Source: Juglans regia (Eukaryota > Streptophyta > Magnoliopsida > Fagales > Juglandaceae). Taken from it: 64,000 bases of DNA. The notes under the pieces are model-generated. The model had not been told where the DNA came from, searched no databases, and saw only the letters and a program-made list of their open reading frames with translations. Shown piece by piece: positions 22,333-32,160 of this stretch. Both the position numbers and the translations under genes were made by a program. Positions within the stretch are counted from its first letter, which is position 1. The number at the start of each line of letters is the position of its first letter. Location of the stretch: positions 19,501,424 through 19,565,423 of the forward strand of contig NC_049915.1 in NCBI RefSeq assembly GCF_001411555.2, written 5' to 3'.

Positions 22333-25226
22333 CGTACATACTGTCCTCTTTTTTTGATTAGCATTGGCCTGCTAATTGTGTATATGTGTTTTGGAGATCT
22401 CAGTCTTTTGGGAAATATGGGCATTTTGGCTGATAGTGAATATGGTGGAAGCATCCTGAGTTCTCTAGTTTGCTATGGATGGATTTTGCCATGAGCATTG
22501 GCCTGCTGAATGCGTATATATATTTTGGAGATCTCAGTCTTTTGGGAAGTATGGTGGAAGATAGAGTTTTGGGCATTTTGTTTGAAAGCGAATATGGTGG
22601 CAGTTCATAAGAGATTCTGTATTTTACTATTTCCAGCTACATTGCAGGGTAGCTGTTTACAGCACTTGTTACTAGCTTTTTCTGCTGTTGGTAAGTGTGA
22701 GACATGTTGCAAATTATTTGGTATGAGTTTTAACTAATTCAGACAATAACATTGCTGACACAATATTGTTTTTGTTAGGCTCTCAAAGTTTATACAATAT
22801 TGCTGACACCCAAATCTATGTTTCTAGAGTTCAGGAGAAACACTTATGTTTCTATCACATTATGACGTGGAAGGAGTTCAAGTTTCAGGACTGATAAAAG
22901 TAAGTTCCCTAAACCATGCCACCTTGTTTCGTTTAATGCTTTTATGTTTTATTTGTTACTTAGGCTGTGTATCTTGTTCTTTGTAGTTTTTTAACTATTT
23001 TCATTTTGGTCAAGATGCCACATCAGAAGTAAATGATGTCTCATATGCGAAGTAAAATTTTTCTGGAGTGTTTAAAGTGGTCCAGATGCCACATCAGAAG
23101 ATTTGGACTTACATGCTTGAGTATACTGGAAGTGTGAGACCAAAGCATACGAGGCCCTAGCAAATTCTGAGAAGGTATGGATGCACTCATGATGTTTTCG
23201 AAGACATTTTTTTTAATGAGTCAGCCACTCTTTTTTTTATTCAAGTTATGATTTTTACAATAGTTTGGGGCCATAGATGTGAAGGACATTCTGAAATCCT
23301 AAAGTTGGGTGAGAAATGCATCCTAATAGATGCAGGAGTTGTTTCTGGAGTTGAAATGAGACATATGGAAAATGAGAAAGAGCATGTGGGCTTGGTCAAA
23401 GTCTGTAGTTTCTGAACCTTCATTGCTTATTTCAAAGAAAAGTAGAAGTGGTCTTTATGCTTCCCTTCCAGCACTTGTTCAATGGGAGGCAATGGTTATT
23501 GCTCTATAGGTGTGTAGCTCATATGCATAAAAGAAATGGATCTTCCTAAGGTTGTACCGAAGGAGCATGCTTTGGCCCGGGCTCATACTCACGCTGGTAA
23601 GTGCTTTTATTCATTGTTTTTTTGGATATTAACTTGAAGTTTGTGGATTTTTGGATGTAATACTGCATGGAGAAATTGAAACGGTTGTGTATATGTAAGT
23701 CTGTCTTCTGGAAGTTTAAATTCTCTGGGACATCTTGCAAATTAAGTGGAGGCAATATTGGAAATTGAAACGGTTAATTAGCTGAAAAAGATAGCCTTTT
23801 TATTTCTATTACTAAGATAAATCTGCTGTTGGTAAGTGTTTTTATAAATCATTTGGATGTCACTATATAAAAGGATCATGTTAGTCATACAGCCTATTGT
23901 AATTCACAACTTGGACTGATTAAATTATAATGAACAGGGCTTGGAGACTCAATGTATAAGAGGATTACAGTCTTCGTCTCATGATCCCGGGCAATTCCTC
24001 CCAAACTCTTGTACAACCATGGAGATGTTTATTTGGTAGAGTGCTGAATGAAGTATTACATGCATGATCCCGGGCAATGAAATGAGACTATACTGATGGA
24101 GTAGAGTCTGGAGCTGGTTTTGCCTTCTTTGTAACAAACTCTTGTACAAACATATTGAGTAATTTTCTTGCGTCAATCCTGAGTGCTTGAACCTCTATGG
24201 ACATGGGTTGTGATGGTACATTGACTATTTCATTTTAATGGTTGCTTTTATATTTTGAAGCAACTGGAACCAGTTTTACAATAGTTTGTGTTTAATTGAA
24301 TAATAGCTGATGTTTGTGTTAGGATCTGGGGCCATTTATGTTTACTTGAATAAACTCATCTGTTTGTGTGTGTGGCATATAATGTTTTTCCCTAAACATT
24401 ACCAAACACAGCATGATTGGTATGATTAATGTAGATATTTTATTATATGTTTTTCACTAAATTCTTTTACTAAAATCTGGCTTTGTGGTTTGGCCGTAGC
24501 TTTCTGATGAGATGAGTTTTTAGTTGAATCTGCCTTCATGGCTTTAGGATGTGGTTTGGCCATAGCTTCAGATGATTTACGGGTAGCCAGTTTCGTGATG
24601 TTAATCATTTTATAGGAAGAAAAAAAAAAGTCAATGTATTAATGTATTAACTCTATAGTTTGAAGCTTATCCACCAAAAGCTTCATTTAAGACAGGTCGT
24701 GATGATGATGAATAGCTGTTTACAGCACTTTGTTTACACTTTCAAGGATGTCCCAGACCATTACCTTTTGTGGGTGTATCGTTAGCAACCAAAGAAGGAA
24801 GCAGAAGAAATGGGTGGATTTTATTTTACAATTCACTCAAAGTTTACTTTATTATTAACTTATTAGTGTTGGCCTGATTTGAAAGTATGTCTGGACCTAT
24901 ATTCACCAAACCGTATGCCTTAACTTGAAGGCAGGTTCGTGGGTACCAGCAAAGGCGTAATGTGCTTCGGTTTTCCATACATCTTACCCGCAGCAAATAC
25001 TCATGATTCTATGCCAACCGTAGCTTTAATACTCATGTGCTTCAGTTGAACAAAGAATTATGCTCTGTACCAACTACATAAGAAAAAAATGGCTATGCCA
25101 ACTACACGCAAAACAAAGTGAACTTCATATACATATAAGCTGTCATAATTATATTCATAGATAATATATCATACATGTTAGGATTCCATCAGTCTTTTTT
25201 CATTTCTAACCACTCGGCATCTACAT
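22333..25226. other. Non-coding interior of the candidate MULE, with direct repeat
   Basis: No protein gene is recognisable. A direct repeat occurs at about 22,360-22,450 and 22,494-22,600 (gcattggcctgct, then ttttggagatctcagtcttt in both). The phrase tctgctgttggtaagtgt recurs near 22,680 and 23,822. The phrase gatcccgggcaat occurs twice, near 23,983 and 24,066. The beginning is presumably the 3' UTR of the FRS-like gene. Confidence 0.5.
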
Positions 25227-25751
25227 TCAGAACCAACCAAAAACAATTACAACTGATACAATCCAATAGAGACACAACAAAATACGTACAACCCTATTCT
25301 CTACTATCATTTTATGAAGGTCGTCATCTTGCTTCTGCAGCGTTTTCTCTCTCTCTAATAGTTTGTCCTCTTTTTTTTGAGCTTCATACTCACGCAACAA
25401 CAAAGCATCCTCCCTCTTCCGAATTTCATTCTCTCCTGTCAGGTACTTCTCAGATATTACTGATTGAAGTATATCTACCCAAATGAAGAATTGGCATCTT
25501 GTTTCTCCCTGTGTATAATTCAAGAATTTCATATTTAATTACAAGAGAGAATTTTGGTACATGCATTCAACTGCAATACAAAAAAGAGGCAAATTATTTA
25601 CCGTTCCATAAGTCGGACAAGCATAAAATTTCCTTCCAGGATTTTTGTGGGTGTGGGAGATCTTTAATGGCGCTTTCAAACCACACCAACAACTCGGTGA
25701 TTCCATTTCAATATCATTAACTACACATGATGACGCTTGACTCGATGCCAT
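25227..25751 (-). CDS. GRF zinc-finger, coiled-coil, single-TM protein (143 aa)
   Basis: Two exons on the minus strand, 25751-25602 and 25508-25227, are joined over a 93-bp intron (ACG|GTAAAT, ACACAG|GGAGAA), giving 143 aa. Residues 21-62 form a GRF-type zinc finger. It reads CWCGLKAP, then NPGRKFYACPTYG, then C-x-FFIWVD, with Cys at 21, 23, 45 and 55 as likely zinc ligands. Residues about 75-120 are highly charged and heptad-like (KREDALLLREYEAQKKEDKL), a probable coiled coil. The last 20 residues form a hydrophobic segment (ILLCLYWIVSVVIVF), a likely tail anchor. This is the architecture of the plant At4g04775-like family, whose function I do not know. I chose ATG 25,749-25,751 because upstream residues in the open frame are unlike the family. 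It runs convergently towards the FRS-like gene. Its own leader may come from the right end of the element. Confidence 0.78.
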
Positions 25752-26539
25752 AGTCGGTCTACGTGATGAAAGAGAGATGACTACTTTTAAGTGCAACACT
25801 GAGATAACAAAGTGCAGACATTATAGGGGAATGCTAACAACAAATCTAGGTGCTTCTAATGTTGGACATTATTATTTTTTTCAAACCAAGTATAATCCTA
25901 TCTAAAAGCAGTTAAGATGCATGTTAATATGCTAACAAGATTCTATGTTTCTGTCTGCATCTATTGTGCATCTATTGTTTGACATTAATTGATTTTTTAA
26001 CCAACCAAGTATAAATCTATCTAAAAGCTAACAAGATGCATGACTCTTGTTTATTAAAAAGACAGAAAGCCAGAAATTGAAGAGGTATTCAAAGTTAGAA
26101 TTTCTTAGGTTATTGAGAGTCATGAGTGCAGTTTCTGATCTTTGCCATTAAACATTTTTTAGTTAATGTATCCCCAGCCATGCGAAGTAGACCTTTTTAC
26201 ACTTTAATGAAGTAGACCTCCTATAATTTTTATTCTTTTTTTCTTCTATTTCTGTTGTTAGAGTAAATTTTAATTTTTTGGTATTTTTGTCTCCAAAAGT
26301 CGCCTGGGAGCCAACAGCTTCATCTCTGGAAGCTTCAACATGACCATAACAGTTTTGTGATACTCACATCACGCAAGACCAACTCAGACTCTAAACTGTT
26401 TGATGGAAGACCAACTTATTTCTGTTGTCACGCAATATATCAACATGACCATACCAGACTCTAAACTGGTATTAGCAAAATGGTTTCCACACCCCATGCC
26501 TTCCTTTCCAGAAAAAAGTTCACCATCTAAAGACCAACT
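25752..26539. other. Non-coding; candidate leader intron of the GRF gene
   Basis: No gene seen. On the minus strand a good acceptor (TTGTTATCTCAG) ends near 25,799, about 48 bases before the GRF-protein start. Together with donors near 29,578 and 29,739 it could define a long leader intron. Confidence 0.35.
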
Positions 26540-26800
26540 CAGATACTGTGTAATTTACTAAGCAATGCAGTTAAATTTACTTCTGAGGGGCATGTAACCA
26601 TTCGAGCTTGGGTTAGGAAACCCGGTTTGCAGAATTCAATCAATGCTTCTAAACAGAACTGCTTGCCTTGCTTTTTATACAAGAGCAGTCAAGCATATAA
26701 TGACTTTGAAGTGGTGGATACAGCCCAACATGATCCAAATACTATGGACTTTGTATTTGAGGTGGATGATACAGGTAAAGGAATTCCAAAAGATAACGTG
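26540..26800 (+). pseudogene. Captured fragment of a CKI1-like histidine kinase
   Basis: One open stretch on the plus strand reads QILCNLLSNAVKFTSEGHVT, continues IRAWVRKPGLQNSI and ends FVFEVDDTGKGIPKD. These are the N box (NLLSNAVKF) and G1 box (DDTGKGIPK) of a sensor histidine kinase ATPase domain. The spacer between them fits CKI1-type plant kinases. The rest of the kinase (H box, G2 box, receiver domain) is not found on either side. It lies inside the candidate MULE, antisense within the presumed leader intron of the GRF gene. There is no ATG context or promoter of its own. The open frame runs on to 26,845 as unrelated sequence. Confidence 0.72.
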
Positions 26801-26978
26801 CATAACAGAACTGTATTTTTGTTCTTGATAACAGAACTCATTTGATATTTATAATTACTGTGATCACTGAAAACACAAAACAGACATGGATGCTATCACT
26901 GAAAACACAAAACAGATTGAAAACACAAGAGACAGTCATGGTTTCGATTGTGCTAAGGTACTCAATATCAAACCAGAA

Positions 26979-27120
26979 CGTATATTCAAATAAGCCTATA
27001 TTCAAACCAGTCTATATTCAAATAAGCCTATATTCAAATAAGCCTATATTCAAACCATCCTCTCCAACCAGAACGTATATTCAAACCATCAACAAAGGTA
27101 AATCAGCCTATATTCAAACT
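26979..27120. repeat. Minisatellite of ~16-bp units
   Basis: Repeated units of the form CCTATATTCAAATAAG or ACGTATATTCAAACCA, roughly seven or eight copies with small changes. It makes an artificial open frame rich in Ile, Tyr, Lys and Pro. Confidence 0.8.
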
Positions 27121-29540
27121 TATGTAAAATCATCAACATAGGCACCAGAAGCCAAAACATCCAAGGAGAATGCTGCTGCTAAAAGTATGCTAGAAGAGGG
27201 TTTACGATTCCATCTGCAAGAGACTGTCATTCTAATAGCAGCAAATGTGTGTGATGGTTCCTATAAGGCTGGTTGTGATGTATTTATCAGATATGATACT
27301 TCTTTATAGACTTCCATATGCAAATGCAATTTAACAGCTCTATAATAGTGAAGCCAGAAAACTTTGCTATTTCTTCCAATTCTCAGAGAAAAGGCTTTCC
27401 AAAGCACACAAAGATCAAAGGAAAACTATCTAGTGTAACAAGCATGATAGCCAGCCCCATCTCAGCCCACTGAAACACTATTTTAAATATCTTAAAGCTG
27501 TTATTCCTTCCCAGGACGTAGATGGATGGTAGAAATATAATATTGGATTGACTGGGATGGACTTTGAATGTCTTAGAGTTTGTTGTGTTGGATGAGCTCA
27601 TGGAACAGGTGCACCGAGTTGTAAACAAGTTGGAATTTAAGCATAGGTGCTCGAACTCGACTCAACTATACTGTTTAAGAGCTAGAATCTGAGTCATTTA
27701 TTTATTTATTTTACCAAGCTCGAACTCAATTGAACCAATGTATTTCAATTGAGTTAATTTCAAATCAACACACAATCTAAACCGTGTAAACCAAAGAGAC
27801 TAAGCAACGAATACCTAATACCCAGAAGCGTGTAAACCATTGAAGCAAAAAATACCCAGAACAAATACACACAATGTTCTTTTCATGCGGTGTACAAATA
27901 CCCAGAACAAGTTTGATGAGGAAATATATGGATATGCGGTGGTGTACCTACCACAACCAGAGGCACGATTCGACGCCGAGGAGTGGGCAGCTTCTGGCCA
28001 ATCTGACGATGGAGTTGGGACTGCGTAGCGGAGGAGAGCAGCCGATTTCAGGATCTGAGGGAAGAAGAAGGCAGAGACGTGAGAGACAGAGGGAAGAAGA
28101 GAAGAAAGAAGAGGCGCGGGAGACAAAGAGGGAAGAAGAAGAAAGAAAGAAATTGCGGGAGAGGAGCCGAAAACAATAAACAATTCATTTAGATTTGGAA
28201 CAGTTCTTTTCATCTTTGAAAAGAAAGATAAAATTACTGTAGATCAAATTTAATATGAAATGGGTTTGAAGAAGCCGATGTCAGTTATTTATAAAATTAT
28301 CTAAATTTGAAGATAAAAAGCATTTTGAAGAAACGGATGCCCGAACTTCATATAATGGAACATCTTGCTGCTGCTATTCATGATATGCAAGTTTTATGGC
28401 ATTGTTAATGATAATGAGAGTGGTCCCAAGTGGTGATGGACAATTTGTTCACTTCACTTCACTTCACTTTCCATGTGCACCCAACTTTTGTAAAAACAAA
28501 AAAAAAAAAAACCCCTTGGGAATTCACAGCAAGTTGTTATGCATGAACAATTCGGAATGAGAGCCTACAACCGAGATTCTACAAAGCAAAGCAAAGCACA
28601 AGCTCCCTTATTGATCACTTTCTGGCTTAGGATTGTTGTTCAAGTTCTTCACTTCAATTATTGTGGTAAAGAAAAGGGAAGGTTAGTCAATTTCTTATTC
28701 TAATAAAGTTTCTAATTTAAAAATCCTAGCAATGACCAACTCACATCTATTTTAGCTCACATATTCAAGTTCCTCATCTACTTTGAAGTTTCAAATGCTA
28801 ACACAATTGAGACGCAGAGCACCCCCATACAAATTGGGTATTCTAACACTCCCCTTGATCTACTATGTTGTTCATGCATCAAGAAGAATGAAAAGAACAA
28901 AGAAAAACCTATATGGAATTATACATATTTCAAAACGGGCACTATAACATTGCTCCTGTACAAGCATGTGTTGAAGAGATGTTGACAAGGCATATAAATC
29001 CAAACAGCTTATACTTAATGTGAAGAAGTGTCTAAGATGCCAATTTAGAAAGAAGAACCATTTCGAAAATCTGAGCACGTCATTATTAGTGCTCCATCTA
29101 AGGAGAATATCAATTCTCTGTGACAGCCATGATTTATGTTGTTTTAAAATCTAACATGCCAAGTTAGCCACTATCAAGCACATTAGCTTCTCTGGCATAA
29201 ACTATTTTGGCAAATTGTTGCTAACTGTATGCTTATATATTATTTTACATTCAACATTTAACATAGTTCATAACAGAGAGCTTTTACAAAAACAAAATGT
29301 AATTTACAATGGATGTTTCCTAATTTCTAAAGGGTTTTTTATTTGGAGTCCAAAAAATTTTTCAGTCATCGGCTTTTGCTTTTGTGCATTGTACCATAGA
29401 AATTATACATGGCCATTAACATTTTAATTCAGACGCAGAGCATAAAAAAAATCCAGAATTTAATGTGTAAACATGTGCGACAATTCAGAGTCCCATTAAA
29501 GTGTGTCTCCATAAAAAAATGCAGCAATTCTGAGCGAACA
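27121..29540. other. Non-coding interior of the candidate MULE
   Basis: No supportable gene. 27,140-27,290 reads as an unbroken stretch (EAKTSKENAAAKSMLEEGLR) that I cannot place and that may be another captured scrap. 28,060-28,170 is purine-rich (ggaagaagag) and gives meaningless charged frames. There is a short ACTTC repeat near 28,451 and a poly-A run near 28,496. Confidence 0.4.
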
Positions 29541-30165
29541 AAGGTAGACATTTCAAACGAATTGCAAAAAAAAATTACCTTTCACGGAGATTTCTTCAAA
29601 CTTAAGGGGCTGAGGGAGATGGGTCTTCAGCTGAATCGGTCCGCGTGTACCTAACAAAGAATGCAGAAACTCTGAGAGAGACAGACGCAGCATTGACACA
29701 AAGGTAGACATTTAAAATGAATTGGGTCAAAAAAAATACCTTCGACGAAGATTTCTTCTACTGAAGGGGGTGAGGGAGATGGGTCTTCAGCTGCTTGGGG
29801 CTGAAGGGGGGAGAGAGAAAGGGTATGAGGTTCGAGATGTCTGAGGGAGAACGAGGGTGAGAGGTCTGAGGCTCGTAGAAATTTTCTAGGGTTCGGGATT
29901 TTGGGGTTAGGGCGTCGGGGTGAGAAAGAAGGCGTGAGAGAGAAGAGTATGAGGTTCGAGATGTCTGAGGGAGAACGAGGGTGAGAGGTCTGAGGCTCGA
30001 TGCATTCTTTCTAGGGTTCGGGATTTTGGGGATTTCATAGGGTTCGGGAGATTTTGGGGTTAGGGCGTCGGGGTGAGAAGGAAGGCCTGAGAGAGAAGAG
30101 TATCAGGTTACAAGGGTCTGAGGGAGAACGAGGGTGAGAGGTCTGAGGCTCGTAGACGATTCAAA
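29541..30165 (-). repeat. Subterminal tandem repeats and probable GRF-gene leader
   Basis: Two arrays lie side by side. The first has a 160-bp period: 29,541-29,633 and 29,701-29,793 share gtagacattt, gagggagatgggtcttcagc and tg. The second has three units starting near 29,823, 29,948 and 30,102 (ctgagggagaacgagggtga, then gaggtctgaggctcg). On the minus strand this DNA is C/T-rich and each unit of the first array carries a splice donor: GAAAG|GTAATT at 29,578 and GAAG|GTATTT at 29,739. This mirrors the C/T-rich leader at the left end, so it probably promotes the minus-strand gene. Confidence 0.6.
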
Positions 30166-30363
30166 TCGTTGTGCCAATGTCAATGTCACTCTGAGGGAGA
30201 AGAGGGACGGAGAGGGAGGGAGATGCGCGAGTCACTCTGAGGGAGAATAGGGACAGTAAGCAGCTCGGGATAGCAAAGAACCGTGACATTGGCAAGAACC
30301 GGGTTCGGCCACGTCAGGAGTGTGCCGTGCGGTTAGAGAACCGGGGGTTGAATAGAGTTTTCG

Positions 30364-30809
30364 ATAATTAAAGGGGGTGCATGCCGAGAGAGAGAGAGAG
30401 AGAGATCATGAGATGGAACTTGTCCACGCTTCTTTGTTACGACGTTTAGGATATCATTATCGAAAGACAAACACTTTTATCCAAAGACACACGTCTCTTA
30501 TAACCAGAAGCATTTTCTGGGGGGATAATCGACTAAGATCGTACTATGGAATCATCCTTGATAGATGGTTAGAAACAATAAGTACGCTGCAGATAAGTCA
30601 AGCGTTTCACTGTTTAGTCTATTTTAATAACGTACGTAACTACTAGGTCTCTTGATTGACTAGACACGATCTCAATGTCCATCGGGATGGATTTTAATCT
30701 TCAAAGCAAGGACGTCGAAATGACGAGATCAGGATAAGTTTCCTATCACATCTCCCCATATTATTATTATTATATTGTAAATGATTGATATATAAGCTAC
30801 TTAAAATCC

Positions 30810-30848
<39 letters not shown>

Positions 30849-30867
30849 CGTATATATTTAGATTTCG
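30364..30867. other. Flank of the candidate MULE, no gene seen
   Basis: Starts with the right copy of the 9-bp repeat. It contains a GA microsatellite near 30,388 and an AT repeat near 30,816-30,840. No gene is seen. Confidence 0.5.
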
Positions 30868-31295
30868 AGTACTAGAGTCACCGTTTGTGGCTCCCGTTGA
30901 TAACTATCGTTACATGTATTTTTTCATATATTTTTTTTCAATTATTTTTTATAGAGATTTTTTTAATAGTTTTAAATATTTTAAAAAATTAAAATAAATT
31001 TAAAACATTATTAAAAAAATATTTTTTTAATCAGAAAGTAAAACAAATTATTAAAAAATACTTTCTTAATCACGAAATAAAATAAAAAAATATTATTTTT
31101 ATTTACTTCATGATTAAGAAAGTATTTTTTAATATTTTTATTTTATTTTGTGATTAAGAAAGTATTTTTTAATAATATTATGAATTTTTTTTATTTTTTT
31201 AAATATTTAAAATTATTAACAAAATCTATATAAAAAAAGAATTAAAAAATACACATAAAAAAATACACACTAATGCAAGCTGTGAGCGAGACACT
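30868..31295. mobile_element. Foldback MITE
   Basis: The middle contains aatactttcttaatcacgaa followed by its inverted copy, and then a further copy of gattaagaaagtatttttta. The outer arms (ttgtggctcccgtt and, inverted, agctgtgagcgagac) are diverged inverted repeats. The core phrase actttcttaa-attaa recurs in the elements at 41,172 and 42,711, so this is a small local family. Confidence 0.6.
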
Positions 31296-31518
31296 TAGCA
31301 TTTTCCTTATATTTCAATTGTCTCTTTTTTATCGATGAGGAAGAACAACTAAAGATTGACATCCTCAAGTAATTTGATATGGGTGTTTAATGAATTTTAG
31401 GTTATTTTTAATACTTGTCATATAAGTTTAGGGAATTAGGAACTAATTAACAACTCAAATATATTGATGAGACTTTTGTAAATAATAATAATAATAATAA
31501 CTCAAATATATGTCAAAT

Positions 31519-31550
<32 letters not shown>

Positions 31551-32160
31551 GGATCACTTTTTTTGCAATTCATGATTTTATAACCAATCAATGTAATTCT
31601 TTTATGAGTAAGATCATTTCAATAAAACTAAAAAGAAGACCAATGCAAAAAGAAAGGATGGACAGTCTCAAAAAACACCAATTCATATTCAATACAACGC
31701 ATATAACTAAAGGCAAATTATATGTTAGACTTGTTCTCAATTCATTTTCAATACATGTTTATATATATATATATAAATATATTTATATTTTACAAATTGT
31801 GTATATATAAATATATATTACAATTTGTTAGACTTATTCACAAAATATGCACTAGCAAGTTTAAAAACTGCATATTTTAAAAACTAATACACTAACTTAC
31901 ACAAAATATATACTAGCAAATTTAGAAACTACATAATTTTTAAATTATAGTCATATTTACAAAATTTAAATTTACAATTTGAGTCTAAAAATGTATTTTT
32001 AATCACTTTTGAAATGTAGTCCATTTTCTAAGTAGACATGAGGTAGGGCGGATTCCCCCTGCCCCAGGGATGCGGGGGCGGGGGATGGGGGTGAAAACCC
32101 CACCTCCTGCCCCGACTACTCTGCTCCGTATGGTGCGGGTAGCATCCTTATTAGGAACCT
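31296..32160. other. AT-rich spacer with a GC-rich block
   Basis: No gene. AT microsatellites lie at 31,527-31,551 and near 31,760. The GC-rich block at 32,040-32,150 (gatgcgggggcgggggatgg) resembles the gggcgggg-type repeat common in plants and forms self-complementary G/C runs. Confidence 0.5.

Larger units (their letters stand above)
16054..30363. mobile_element. Candidate two-gene Mutator-like element (14.3 kb)
   Basis: A perfect 9-bp direct repeat, ATAATTAAA, lies at 16,045-16,053 and 30,364-30,372. Nine bases is the target duplication length of Mutator-like elements. Directly inside, the two ends are imperfect inverted copies. Both contain TCTAyTCAACC at the same distance from the edge, a GTTC phrase, CACTCC and finally GACGTGGCC, about 57 bases in. 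The outermost 7 bases agree poorly. The segment encloses a complete FAR1/FRS5-like protein with a MULE-type DDE domain (plus strand) and a convergent GRF-zinc-finger membrane protein (minus strand). It also holds fragments of two host genes and GC-richer, tandemly repeated subterminal DNA. Seen directly: the repeat, the end similarity and the genes. Inferred: that they form one mobile unit. The alternative is a host FRS gene with chance flanking similarity. Confidence 0.6.

Noticed and set aside
23983..24090. gatcccgggcaattcctccc resembling miR399 or miR395 target or star sequences
   Set aside because: Too many mismatches to either miRNA, and no complementary arm at a suitable distance.
24426..24608. 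Lys-rich minus-strand frame of 60 codons that looks faintly histone-like
   Set aside because: No recognisable motif beyond Lys/Ser/Ala content. It lies in repeated non-coding DNA and has no intron or promoter signals.
27815..28213. 132-codon minus-strand frame and matching plus-strand Glu/Arg-rich frames
   Set aside because: Purine-rich low-complexity DNA produces both. There is no domain or splice structure.
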